A DNA stretch of 64,000 nt from Luscinia megarhynchos (Eukaryota; Chordata; Aves; Passeriformes; Turdidae), in the NCBI GenBank assembly GCA_034336665.1, contig CM067565.1, positions 85,979,858-86,043,857 on the forward strand, given 5' to 3'. Each line of letters opens with the position of its first letter. The first letter of the stretch is position 1. Both the position numbers and the translations under genes were made by a program. The notes beneath the pieces were generated by a model, which was not told where the DNA came from, did no database searches, and worked only from the letters and a program-made list of their open reading frames with translations. Positions 24,671-38,204 of this stretch are shown here, piece by piece.

Positions 24671-25233
24671 TTGTGCACTGCAGGAGCCAAGCTTCCAGGT
24701 AGGAAATGCTGAGGTCTAATTTAAGATCCTTACTTCAAGAGAGATCATTAGAAAACCTTTTTAATTTATGGGGCTATGCTATAAAAATACTGGACTGTGC
24801 TGGAGTGTTCTGCATAAAAAAGTATTATTTAATTTTACAGCTGACAAGAAATAAGAAAAGTCCTCTCACCATTCAGCAACAAAGCAATATTTTCCAATTT
24901 TTATATAAAAGAAGAGCAGAATTAGCTGTTATTTTCAATATGCACTTACAAAAGGAATAGAATAAATACAAGAGATCTTTTTTTAAAGTACTGGCAAATG
25001 AAAGCTTCATTTGAAACATCGAGATTTTAACTTTCTAATACTGTTTAACTCTATTTTATCTATCTAGCAATTAGTCTATCAATCCAGACATAATATACTC
25101 CCACAGGAAACAATCCTTATATATATGAATATATGTATATGTCCCGGGTTCGATTGTGAGTGATTAAAGCTTTGTACCAGGAATATTCATCTCTCTTAGG
25201 GAGACCAGGAGATACACAGAGATGTCTGTACAA

Positions 25234-25251
25234 ACACACACACACACACAC
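25234..25251. repeat. (CA)n microsatellite
   Basis: About nine CA units. Confidence 0.9.
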
Positions 25252-25479
25252 CTACTTCCTCCCTCCTTTTAAAACCTTTTTGTCACATGGAAAATAATCT
25301 TTACCTTTACCACCAGTGCGTCTTTATGGCCTATCCTCAGAATTTCAAACTGCAGCAATTTCACTGGGAATTAATGGGCGGAATGATATGATACATTGAA
25401 CAAATACATCTGTTCTTACTCCTGTGGCTGAAAGCTAACATTTGTGCAAATGAATGTTCCAGCACTACAGCCAAAAAGT

Positions 25480-26300
25480 GTTTCCAGCTCCAGTAGTTCC
25501 TCCGCTTTAATTTGTCCAACAACATAATCTACATCCCGAGCTCCCATTTACAGAAATCCATTTGGAACTGCCATCATCTTTCAAACATTTAATATAATTC
25601 ATAAAATGTAGCAATTGCTTAACAAGGAAAAATATACATATTCCAAATGTATGGGTGATCTTTAGACAAATCTCAGCATCACTTCATAATTATATACTAC
25701 AAGTTTTAATTAACTAAAGCTCTGAAAATCATAATGCCTTATTAAAATGCAATTAATCCTTTGATTAAAAAACAAAAAGCACAAGTATTTACAACAAAAA
25801 CACAAGTAGAATAATTACAAATATCATGTACCCATTTCTTTTATTTGGGTGTCACTTATGATGTCTCACGTTCCCTTCATTAATTCAAATACACACATTA
25901 TCTCAAATCCACAGCAGACTGAGTGACAGTGGCCACCAAACACACAGCACTATATCCTATTGATTTCTGCAAATCCTGAACAATGCCATTTGCATGCTTG
26001 TTTCTGTAATAATAAAGATATGCCATTCAGAATTAAAGCACCGGCCAGACTAGTGGCAACTAATTGTGTTGTGTGTAATGAGTGCAATTTCAATTTGATA
26101 TAACCCTCAGCTTTTCTTACAGCATTCGCTAAGTACTTTCAAGTCTTTGTGGGGAAATAATTGATTTTTTTGTGCTGTGGGCACAAGAAAATTATTATGA
26201 TCTTTTGAATAATGCCAAAGAAAGGACCATGAATGATTTAAATTGGTATATGAAGAAGGCTTCACTGTGGATTGCAGTTTGACTGACATCCTACTAATGT
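25480..26300. promoter_or_regulatory. Candidate conserved noncoding block
   Basis: Includes ATCCCGAGCTCCC, TGTAGCAATTGCTTAAC, ATTAAAGCACCGGCC and GGCAACTAATTGTG, with long AT-rich runs and few CpGs other than these retained ones. The minus-strand frame at 26107-26289 (60 codons) has no family motif. Inference only. Confidence 0.25.
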
Positions 26301-26509
26301 AGTATCTAGATTAGCAATTTTTAAGGAGGCAGCTAATATAAAACTGGTAAAACGGAAAACATTGCTAACAGGGATTTTGTATTTGTTATTCAGTGAGGAA
26401 TAACAATATGGGGATTTAAGGCATGTCAGACAAACACTATACTATTACATAATTGCCCTCACTCCTTTCTTTTATGGCACATGTATTGAAGGGTATGTTT
26501 CAACCGATA

Positions 26510-27440
26510 AATTACACATTTAAAATATGTAGATACAATGGTACTGTACTAGGTTATCACAGCAGCTAAAGTCCATTGGATACGTCGGTCTGTAACCACC
26601 ACGTACAAAACCTTTTGTTTTGCATGATTGTGACAGGAAGGTTAGCAATCTTCCAATAATTACTCTTCTGAAGAATTGAGATAATTGCCTTTGCTTTCAA
26701 AGGAAGGAAATCTTTCTCCTAAAATGTTGCCTACACCAGAGCATCAATGTGCCCATTTTATCACCTGCCCTGTAAGTTTTATTTAAGAATGAAAACTCAG
26801 AAACAGGTCTCAGCCATCTAAAGCAGTACCCCAAGACAAAATCACCCAAATCACTTCCTGCACATAACTAATTGCAGATTGTTTCAATCTGAAATCAAAC
26901 TCCCTCTCTTCTTTCTCCTTTTTTTTCAACTGATGAATACATTTTATGTAGCAAAAGTGGTGAGTGAATAAATAAGGACATTATCCACATTCCACCTTAA
27001 AATGCATACCTTCCAAATCTTATTCTTCAGAGGAGGGAATGTTGTTAATTTAGTTGGTCATAACTAAATAGTTTCTAATCTGGAGCAGGAGTCTGCTGAG
27101 AATATTGGACAGTTTAAAGGTTAATCACCATCGCCTGGTTACACAAGTGAGGCAGAACTAATTCCTCCAAAGGCAAATGGCTTGCAGTTTTATCAGCAGT
27201 GCAGATTAGAAGTGTTAATATACAGAATAGAATGGATGCTCAAGGGCCAGTTTTCCCTTATCGGCAAACTTTGCAACAGAACTCAGCTACTGCACAACCT
27301 CTGCACTTTCTATAATAAGGCCCCTCATTTTGCCTCTCGAGCAGAACTATCAAACAATCCTCCCCAAACCACTGCCACCAAAATCAGGGTATTACAGACC
27401 ACAGCTAATTGGAAGATCACTATAATGAAGTAAAAGATAA
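26510..27440. promoter_or_regulatory. Candidate conserved noncoding block
   Basis: Includes GATACGTCGGTCTG and CCACCACGTAC near 26580-26603 (CpGs kept in AT-rich DNA), TAATTACTC near 26657, GGTTAATCACC and CATCGCCTGGTTAC near 27119-27141, and AACTAATTCC near 27155. The 83-codon frame at 27182-27433 has no recognisable family. Inference only. Confidence 0.27.
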
Positions 27441-30400
27441 AATACTTTGGCTGCTGGCCTAAAATGTGGATCAGCACAACATAGGAAGCTATCTGGCTAT
27501 GTCACATTCTGAGAGATTTACATAAACAATAAACTCAAACCAACAGCCCCCAAAAATACATCTTTGTTTACAGTAAATGCAACCTAAAGCACTGGTTATA
27601 AAAACTGGGGGGATTTACATATTCAGCACTATTATTAACAGAGCAGACTCTACCAGATATATGTAACTTTATGTATGCAGTGCAAGAAGATAAAAGAAGG
27701 TAGGATATGTAAGTACACATGTGCAGCATTTACATATTTGTGCTGCTCAATGTGCACTAGAATATGTTTGTTACTGCAGCACATCACAGCACACAGACTC
27801 TTGCTTGACTTTTCCAAGGCTGTTCTATGCTGCGGGTGTTTTCCTTCAGAAAAAAAAGAAAGGAAAGGAGAAGAACCATAAGTGCCACCTGCTATTTCCC
27901 AAATAAAATATGCTGATGGAAAATCCTACCTAAAAAGGCAAGAAAAAGAAAAGGTATTTTGTACATATGCATCAAGGAGAAAACCATGCAATTCTGCTCA
28001 AGGAATAAGAGTCAGTTCAGAGAAAAGTCATATCAAATATTACAGTAATCATCTTTGTGTAAGAAACCTGGGGATAATGAGCATACATTTTACAAACACT
28101 GAGCCCGAGCCTGTTCCTGTTGAGTGAGTGGGGACTTCTGCCACTGACAGAAGCTTACAAGCTCTGTAAGTCCTCTTGGAGCTCTGTTAAAACTGTCTAG
28201 GCTGTCCTCTCTGCACATCTCCTGAGTCACCAACACATCAAACCTTTGCCCCATTCGTCCTGTTTCTTCACTGCATATGGGCTCCAGCTGAGGAAAATAT
28301 TTCATTTCAGGACACCAAGTACTTAAGTGCCATTCACATCTAAGTTGGGTTCAGGAGGGGGAAGCAGAATATCATGAATTGAATTATTTTTCTAAAACAA
28401 AGGCTTTTATTTTAAATGTGAAATGTATAGCACTTTAACCAAACATAGAAAATCTGATTCCTTCTAAAACTGCCACAGAGAAAGAAATATTTTTTAATAG
28501 AGAAATAACTTTCCCATAGCTGTGAGCCTCCAGACGATATGTAACACTGTCATACCTTGCTCAGGGAAGCAGCAAAAGAAACACACTAAGGATGTAAACA
28601 ATAGACCACTTAGCCTTAAATATTGCCTACTACAATAAATATATTTGAAACTGGAACTGGGGAACTACAAAACCTTGCTAGCTAGCAACAGAAAACATCA
28701 TCTCTCACATATATTTTGATGTTCTTTAAGAATAATTTAATTAGATGCATGAAAGTATAACCTCAAGCACATTAGGTGTAACAAAAATAGAACAGAGAAA
28801 TTGCCTTTTCAGAAGGATTTGTGCATGGGCAGAGTGTGCCTATCCCTTAATATTTCAGAATATAAAGATACACCTATCTAACTAACTGTTACCAGAGCAA
28901 AGATACTCTCAAATCCTCACAGTTAAAAACAAACCAATAGCTTATTGTCATCATACCCTATTGGCATCTCCCCTCCCTTCCAAAAACTTGGGTAAACTTG
29001 AGTTTTATAGTGTCACCTGAGAGCCTACAGTTCTGCAGAGTCTGGAAAATGCTTATCTCCACCAGCCAAGGAGTTACCCATCAGCTCCAAGGCTGACACC
29101 CTTCTGATCCCTCAAGACACACCAGTTTATCTTCACTGACATGGAATCAGAAAAAGGGGAAATGGTTTCTACAGCAAGGTTCACAACTGTTTAAGACAAA
29201 AAATAGACTAAAATTTTTTTTCAAGTAGTGGAGTGTAGACATTTTTGGCTGTTAATGAAACACATCATCACAAATAAAGCACAGCTGAAGTTTGGCTCTG
29301 GTCTCATGCTGTAACTGGATGTAGATGCATTGCAGAGATCTAATCCTGAGATGAAATTGAATACAGCTTCATCACCAAGTAGATTAGATGAAAACATTCA
29401 TAGCTAATGCTATGGGCATAGACAGAAACCATTAAGGACTCTAAAGGACTTGCAGATTGAGAGAGACAATACCAAAAGCTTGAAAAATTTCATTAAAAGT
29501 GAACACTAAAGACTAGTACTGACAATCTTGTCTCATGTGGGTCTCACCATACCAGATGATTTTACCAGCTAGAGGGGGGGGTCCAGCACTATCTTACCAG
29601 TAGGTCTGAAAATTTTTCCAACAGGTTCAACACTTTGTAAAGGTAACAAAGACATTTACCATCACTCCAAGAAATCAATCTACTGCTCCCAAAAATTAAG
29701 ATTATAGACTTCACCCTTACTGAAACAATCTTATTAAATCTTATTATCTTCATTGGAAGAACAGCCAGTAGTGGAATCAGAGGATGCCAGTGAGAACTCA
29801 CAAGTTTCAAGAACCAGAAGAAACCTGTTGATCAAACGAGACATCTTTTGAGGGACAATAATAGCTGACTGCTAATAGCTGACTGAACATCTCCTACTCT
29901 ACAAAATCCATAGATACACTCAGAGGAAAAAAACCCCATGATACATTAGGAAAAAACATGCAGATGTCTGACAAACAAACACAATGAAACCAACAGAAAT
30001 TGATAAATTAAGGACTTTGGTCTCTTACGGACTATTTAAAATAATTTTTTCTTTCCCTGTCTATCCAGCATGAAGAATAAAATTAAAGACAGCACAGAAT
30101 AAAAGCAGAGGCTACAGAGAAACAGTTGACCAAAGGCACCAGTATCTTCTTTCTGCTCGTCTGTGTTTGTGGACAACATTGCTCACTTGTAGATAGCGTT
30201 GCTGCTCATGAAGCACTAACCTAGCTCTGGAGGGATTAATCATATCCTGGCAGGAGGCTGTCCAAAATGACCCATTAGAGATTTCTGTCTTCAACATTTC
30301 CAGCTACAGGATTCTTGGGGGCCAGTGATTTGAACCTAGTGATTCAGAACAGCAGGAGATACAGCTGGTTTCAGTAGGCAGAGAAAATATTCGCTCTGTC

Positions 30401-33400
30401 TAGCCACAGTTTTTATACAACTCTGTCATAAGAATATTCAAGTGCCTTTGTTGTTTGCAAGCACTTGGAGACAGGAAGGTTTGTTGTGTATATATCTTTG
30501 CATCTGGTTCATTTTGCACATCCAGCAAATATGTGGAAATATAAATGAGTGGCACAATCTCAGGAAGTTAATCTATATTATTATAAACACGGATAAATTT
30601 CATTTGAAAATAAATGGAAGAGAAAATATTTTAAAAATTGAGGAAGACAGATACAAGAACTTCTTGCAGTCTGGTCTGAGAGCAATCTAACTGGAATTTG
30701 CCAGTGAATGGATATATCATTTCATGTCTGCCTAGTCCCAGGCGAGGCTGAAAAATGTCCATGGGCTTCTGTCAGTTATTCTCCTCTTATTCAGAACTGC
30801 ATCGTCAAAGGTAATCACGTATTTCTTTGCCTCTAGCACCCTGCCTGAACAGTTTAAGTATCTCTTCATTGAGCCCACAGGCTACTCTTTTATCAAGAGT
30901 TTATTAGTGTTCTACCCTGCCAGACCCACTCTCTCTCTTTTTTTCTTTCTTTTTTTGTCTCAGACCGCAATGCCTGCATAGATATTTTAAAGAAGATATG
31001 ACAATATTTTGGACTCATTCCCACTTCTTCTCATCATATAACTGCAAATCACCAGATATGTTCTAGAACTATTGTATTAATGAAGATACAGAGATAGCAT
31101 TATCCCTAATGATATTAATCACTTTTTGCCACAATATCCAGATGCCCTGTTCCCATTTGGCATCAGCTATAAGTTTACATGGCCCCAAAGGAAGACTGGC
31201 AAGACCATGGAGCAGAAATGTGTACTGGGTTTTAAACACTTTGGAACTACACCTATTTCATGAAATTCTTCAGCCATGAGTAGCTGAAAGCTGGGAGAAT
31301 ACTTAGGGGGAGGCATCAGATGTGCAAGACTGGTTCTCTACTCTTCCCTGCATACCCACTTATGGCTATTGTTGGAGCCAGGATATTGGGCTACACTGAC
31401 CTTTGTTCTGAACCAGTATGCCTCTTATGTTCTTATTATGCTCTTATGTTAAGCAGGAAAAGAATTTAGCCTCTGGATAACACTCGGTTATGCTTGAATT
31501 CAGCAGCAAAATTCCTTTTCATTGTTTCACATTTGAAAAATTAATTACCTAAAAAAGAAGCATGCACACCGGTATACAAAGTTGTGTTGGTACCAGACAT
31601 AGAAAATTATTTTTTTTATAATTGAGAACCCCACAGGACTTTTTTTATATCTACATGGATAGGGATTTTTTTTTCACCCTGAAAAAAATGTAAGCCAACC
31701 CCTGCTCCAGACTCTAGCAACATTCACCACTATAAAGGTATTTTAAATAGGTCTCTGCACCATCCACCTAAGAAAGGATTCCACAGCAAGAATTTCTGAG
31801 TCTGAAAGAGATTTTAGGCAGAATAGCTCTGCTGATGGCCTTGCAATCTTCACCAGAATATTTGTGGTTTCTTAGATCTTTAGATCCAGACTCTGGGCTC
31901 ATCCAGACATTGGCAATTTAGTTGCAGCTTATAGAGTGGTATTGCCAGTTTACAACATTTTTTGAAATTATGTCATTTTATAATGACATGATTTTAACTC
32001 TGTTCAGATGGAGCTTCAGCCCCCTTCATTAAAATTTTTTGAAATGCATAATGACTTTTGTAATTTGAATCTCTTACTGATTATCAAGTTTGGTTCTCTC
32101 ACTATCTACAACAAATACTGTTCCACAAATTCTACCTGGAAAGGTAATAATTTAGGTGTTTCTGGAAGTCAATGTCTACATAAGCACTGTGAATAAATAT
32201 CTGGCTATGTTGAAGACAATAACAACTTGTATTAAGGGTCAGGATGCCTTACAGATGGTTTTAAAAAGATAAAGAAAAAGTGCAACAGGAAATATACAAA
32301 CCTAATTGCACAACAGGGAATTCTGGGTCATATCTTAAAATGGACATGCAGACATCATTACTCACCAGCAACACATCAGGAATTTATTTCCTCCACACAT
32401 CACAGTTTGAAGCTGGAAAGCAATCTTGCATAGCTGCTTGTTTGGGTGGGACTATACAAGCTGAAGTGAAATCAGACAAAACCACATGTAACAGCAGAAA
32501 AACAGAAGAGGCTTAATTCTAAGTGTTTCTGAGGTTGGCATAGGAATAAGGAAATTAGAACATGATGAATATTAATATTTAGATTGCCTGTGCATCAAGA
32601 GGTAAAACATCTCAGAAAAGCTACCTCTGCTGTGCATATCAACCTCTTATTCTTTGATGTTTTGTTATACAAACAGTAGTCAGATAAATATACACATAGA
32701 GCTCAAAAACCTACAGTATTTCACAATGTCACATCAAGTGAGGGATTCTTTTGATATTTTTTTTCCAGACCTGCTCATGTGCACAATTTCTTTATGCCTC
32801 ATTTGCTATAAAAATATTGGTCGATGAACAATGAATAAGTAGACATATTTCATTGTATAACCAGGAGTGAGCTGTCTTTTTAGGTTTGTCTTCATTTTGC
32901 AAGCCCATGTATCTTAACCTTCATAATGCCTGTTTATATCAATAAAGTCAATTTATTTACTGAACTGTATTTGCATAGTTATTTGTTTATACTTTAGTCT
33001 TTAGAAAGCCAGACATTTACTATAACAAATTTGTGAATAAAGTTGCACAGAAACTTCAAACGTGAATGAATCTGATGTGCTGTGCTTCAAGAGATGTCTA
33101 AGTTTGACCGCATCAGTAGGACTGCTCTTCTACTGCCAGCTACCTAAAATTCCTTCTGAACTGGAGGTGCAAACACATGAGGTAGTGGTGGAGATTGTTT
33201 CAGTTTTTGGTAGCCCATGATTTCTGTCACCTCCTCCTCCATGAGAGGCTCAGTAGAAAATGTGACATTTATATGAACAAATACAACTGATTTGTGGAAA
33301 ACCCACAGACAAAACACACACAAAGTATAATCCAGACCAGATATTTTTTATATTTTTAGAAAAAATACTATCTTTAAACAAGTCTGCATCCAGCTACTTT

Positions 33401-36400
33401 ATTCTTCTTAAGGTAGTTCCATTAAAAACCCCCCCAAAGAGAACTATCAATACTATCTGACACTATAAACTAACAAAATTAATCCGAATGGGAACAAGCT
33501 TTATAAATGGCATAGAAAATAGGGTGATACCAAATGTTGGCTGCTGTTACTGACCACATCAGCAGATAAAGCTGGTTAAACTTCTGGAAGGAGGAGGTAG
33601 CATTTACATGGAAGATGGATATGATTGCAACAGTAAAATAATCTATTTCTTGGGAAAATGGAACAAATATGAGCTAACCCTTTCACCAGGCATTGCTGCT
33701 GAATGTCACTAAGGTACTACTTGGAGCAATACCTTGTTTTCTTTGCAGGAGTTCTCACAGATACTGTAAAAGTACCTGCTCCATGTTTGATTTTTAATAA
33801 GTAACAAGGAAATTTAGAGTTTCTTGAAGCACTTCTCATGTCCAGCTCCATTTCCATTCTGGCCAAAAGAGTAGAATGTTTTATCTGGCAAATGCATAAC
33901 AACCCACTGTCTGAACTTCATGTAGGTAAGGTAGAGTGAGATGCTATGGAAGTGAATGAGAAGTATGACTTGGCTTTCTGTTCATAAAAAAAAAGGGGGG
34001 GCCTTTGTTATTTGCATTGGCAGCCTGGCTGTGTGGTTAGGTTTTAAGGCAGTGTGAAACTGGGAGGGAGCAAAGGAAAGCTGAACATCTTTGCAGAAGT
34101 TCCTGGCCTTAAAATACAAGCTCCTGTTCTTAGCCCTGCAGTGCAAGCTCCTCTCTCAAGGACAAACTTCATTACTATTGTATAGTCCTCATCATCTCTA
34201 GCTCAAAGCAGCCCATCCAGTTCGAAACCGAAATTGTTGCATAATGACAGGCCTGCAAAACAGTTTGTCTCACTGGGATCTGTGCTGGCCACCAACCAGT
34301 TTCCTGATGGCATTTAAGGTTGTTGACTTAAAGCCATGCTGGCAATTTATCAGTGGGGAGTTGCGTGGGAGGCACCTTTCTGCCCCAGTTGACAAGACTC
34401 GGGATGGAACATGCTCGATAGCACACGAAGGAGTAACTTGGTGCTGCCCACGTTGCCTCTCATCAACACAGTGACCACATCCACCCTAAAAGCCCTAAAT
34501 GGCATTCTGCCTGTGGAGAGGTTGCCTCTCCCCTGTTTAAGTGGGGCAATGGTAATCAGTGAAGATGCTTAACTTGAAAGAGAGTGTGAGATCAGGAATT
34601 TGGACTCAAAAATCCTTTCTTTCTAGAGCAGATGCCCAGAGCCAATAAAAGCCACCAAAAAAATCAAAGATGCACTTTTCATAGGTTTTAGAGCCTTCAT
34701 ATTCTGAGAGGGTCCAACCAAGACCGAAACACACAAGATTTGGGCCACCAAAATTTAAAAAAGAAAGATTTCACTTTCAGATAGTTGATTCATTAAGCTT
34801 TAACTTTAATTTTTTTACATCCTTCTACAGTACCTAAGACAATATTTAAACACATTAAAAAGAAAAATGTTTGGAAAGAGGAAAGTGAAAAATCTGTATT
34901 CCCAAAGACATCAAAACAAGATATTTTGACAATGCCAGGAAATTTTTATCAATTTTTTTTGTCCAAATTCTCTTATAAGGAAATGACATTATTTCATATA
35001 GTATTTTGATTTTCACTAATTGCATTTACTTTAGTAACACAACACAATGAATGCACAGAAGGATGAAACAATGCATGCTTATCAAGTAAAAATGCTGCCT
35101 TATTTCAACCTATTCTATCAGCAGAAATACAGCTCATCTGCAGGTAAGATGGCTGTGAAAAATAGTCAGTGGAAGAAATCATGCCACAGAAAGTAGGAGA
35201 AGGGAGCTGGAAAAAGTAGAGCCTTATGATGAAACAGATGGGATGAAAACATTTGGCAAATATCAGTGGTGGGCTATTTTTTGATATAGCTGTTTGGTTT
35301 CTCTAGTTTGAAAAGTCAAGTAGTTTGGCTAATAGTTACACGTGCACGTTGGAATTAACATATAAGCATCAAAAAAAAGCATTGCACTGAGGTTTTTGAC
35401 CAAAGGAGGAATCTTACTAAAGCTAGAACTGTCAAACTATGAAAGGTCCAGCAGTCTTGCTGTCCCTTTCCAAAGATTTGCACTTCACCCTTCCCAACTT
35501 GCAGTTTCCTCCATGAACCAGGATTCTGTTAATAAAAAAAAAAAAAAAAAGACTTGAGGATTCTCCCATTGCCTGAGACCAGAAGTTTTTCACCAGTAGA
35601 CCTGATAATTACAAGCTATTCTCTGTATGAAAGAACCACTACAGAAGGACAGATAATGGAGAAAGCAAAATGAATCTGACCTGGAAACACCACATTATTC
35701 CCTGGAAGTTTTTTTTTCTCCCTGGTATCAGACATTGAAAGTGAGAGTTGTGCTGACTTCCTTGACACCAAGAGGAGTTTTGAATTCTTGAGCACAGAAG
35801 TAAATTAAAATTGCAAAAGTCAGTTATAATAAAGAGAAAACTACAGTAATGTGTCACTGTGTTTAGCATCTCTATGCTTTGTCACAGCACAATTAAAGGA
35901 TATTAAAGACATTTATATTTATATCACAGCAGTGCAAAACTTAAAACAATAAAACAATAAACGGCTTTTCCATAATGCCAAACTACCTTCCCCACTCTTC
36001 TCATTCCCACCTCTGAAATTCTCCTTGAGTTCATCTTTACCTTGACCTTGCTTCTGCTGAAATCCTTGTTCCCATTTTAATCACTTCACATCTTGAATAC
36101 TGCAATTCCTTCTACAGTCTGTCTAAATCCCAACTCTCTCTAAATGTCAAGAGGTCCAGAATGGTGAAGTCAGATTAATTTCTTGCTCCATGCATGGATA
36201 AACAATATGATAGAAGGTGTGTTTATGTGTAGTTAAACTGGGAAGCTGAAATAGAAAATGAGGTGATCGTATACAGAACAGGAATAGCAGAGAACTGACA
36301 TATTGAAGCAAGAAACTAACTAACATTCTCAGACATTACTGTGACACAATAAAATGCCTACTAGAATATAAGCAGCACCAAGATCAAGAAAACTGGATAT

Positions 36401-37730
36401 CCCAGGCTTCTCTGTCATTGCAGACAACAAACATCTACTCTGGGACTTTGGGAGTGCCTCTGCCTCCCAAAACATTTGGTATCAAAATAGGCTCTAAATC
36501 TTCATAAGCACAGTGCAACTGTTGTGTAGGAAAAGAATTTTTCTCTCTGCAGTCAAGGAGACAGCCAACTCTTCAGGCTTGCTTGTCCAGCCAGAAGCTA
36601 CCACATGGCATTTTGTTAACTGTGAAGAACCAGTGTAAAGAAATTACTTGCCAGCAGAAGCTAAAGCAGAGGTACTCTATGTCAGATTATGCTGTTCTGC
36701 AGTGATATAAGATCCTAAAAATCAGCTGCTTCAGAAAAATTTCTTATATGTTTCCCTGCTTTTCTGGGAATTTTATGAGTTGCTCTGCACTAAAAAAAAA
36801 AATAATAACGGGGAGTATACAGTTGATAAGAAACTCCAGATGCCCATAGCCCTGCTTGAAATGGATGAAACACTGTGGCTACTTGACTTCTCTGGAATCA
36901 GTGAAAATAGCTGTTGAATTTTGCCTGGAATATCTTCAGTAGAAAAGGTTTTTACCCCATATTAATCACTATGCACCCAAGAGCAAAACTACCATGAGGC
37001 AAATTTGATTCCAGACTTCTTTTCTGGTTCTTACCATGCCTCTGACTTTCTAGCAACACTAATCAAAGAAACATATCCTACTACATTTTTAAAAAAAGGC
37101 ACAAATAATAATTTAACTCATTAATGCAAAAGATGTCTCATCCATTGTTTCTATATACTTCAGAATCATATTCGATTTTGTAAGAAAACATTTTTCTTAA
37201 CTGAATAGCAATTAAAACCCCTAAAACTAACAAATAAATCCCTCCCTGAAACAGTAACACATCTGAAGAATGCTTGCAAACCAATGAATCAAAACAGCAT
37301 AGCTTGGATGATTCAAATATTTCATTTCAGTAGTTTTGACAATTATTATTTTCATATTAATGGCTCAAATCAGTGAAGAAAACTTTATTCTGAACCAAGA
37401 AACAGAAATTTTCCAAAGAACAGTTCTAGGAAGTAGTTTCAGGTTCAAAAATTACTCAAACCAACCTCATGCTGAAAGAAGCACACCTGCTTCCACCTCT
37501 GTTTTTCAGATGGCTTAAAAATAAAAAGAAAAAATCTCAACCAGCTGTAACTATTTATACAAAACCAGTCAGTAAATCTGTTTCTGCCCACCTGTGGCTG
37601 CTCCTTCAGACAAAATGCATAGGCCTGGAATGGGGTGGTGACCTTGCTGCTGAAGATGAAGCTGAGTGCCCTAGAGCTGGTTACATGCCCATCTAAGCCA
37701 ATTTCCAATTATTTCAGGTGCAAGTTTTAG
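27440..37730. other. Unique noncoding DNA, nothing recognised
   Basis: About ten kilobases without a recognisable gene or repeat family. Minor items: a 13-14 bp tandem duplication of AATAGCTGACTGC at about 29859-29886, an 8-bp stem with 4-nt loop at 31970-31989, an A/G homopolymer pair near 33986-34001 and an A17 run at 35534-35550. Frames of 60-87 codons are scattered on both strands without motifs. Confidence 0.5.
35534..35550. repeat. Poly-A tract (A17)
   Basis: Uninterrupted adenines. The sequence upstream does not read like a retroposed cDNA and no target-site duplication is visible. Confidence 0.9.
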
Positions 37731-37779
37731 CATGTGCTGTAGCCCTCCCACTTTGTTTCCTCCCCTCATTACCATAAGA

Positions 37780-38200
37780 AGACTTGCATTAGATGCCCAC
37801 AGGCATTTTGCAAATTCGAGGATTTTCAATTACCCATCCTCTGACAGGCATCGTGTCATCTTTGCACAGCAGCTTTACACTCGTGAATGGGGCTCGTGTG
37901 TCATTGTTGCCAGCAGTGAATAACCACAGGCACTTCCCTCTCCTGCAAGGCCGAGCAGCAGCAGCCCTCTTGACTAAGTTCTGCTTTCCTTCCACAAATA
38001 TTGCTGGATCTGTCTGTGGTGCCAGCTGTGGACAGGAATTTTTCCAACAGTGGTTCTGCATCACTTACGGTGCATTTCATCAGCGCTGCTCCTGTGTGTG
38101 CAAATGGAAAATGTAACTATGGAGCCAGCAATATCTGAGGGATTAATATGATTTCTCATTAATGAGAACTCTGTGACCTTTGGTATGGGATATATTTAGC
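37780..38200. promoter_or_regulatory. Candidate conserved noncoding element
   Basis: Several CpGs persist (AAATTCGAGG, GCATCGTGTC, ACTCGTGAATGG, CTTACGGTGC, CAGCGCTGC), with TTTTCAATTACCC and a perfect 16-bp palindrome TTCTCATTAATGAGAA at 38153-38168 centred on an ATTAAT homeodomain-type core. Two overlapping frames on opposite strands (37793-38116 plus, 37789-38064 minus) share the stretch, which argues against either being coding. Inference only. Confidence 0.3.
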
Positions 38201-38204
38201 CTGT

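Noticed and set aside
25141..25160. GGGTTCGATT, like a tRNA B box
   Set aside because: The final CC of the B box is missing, there is no A box at the right distance and no cloverleaf can be drawn.
31970..31989. 8-bp stem, 4-nt loop hairpin
   Set aside because: Several such short AT-rich hairpins are expected by chance in a window of this size.
35534..35550. Poly-A run as the tail of a processed pseudogene
   Set aside because: No open frame or cDNA-like sequence upstream and no target-site duplication. The A18 runs at 45825 and 48931 were rejected for the same reason.
37793..38116. 107-codon plus-strand frame
   Set aside because: A 91-codon frame overlaps it on the opposite strand and the region reads better as conserved noncoding DNA.
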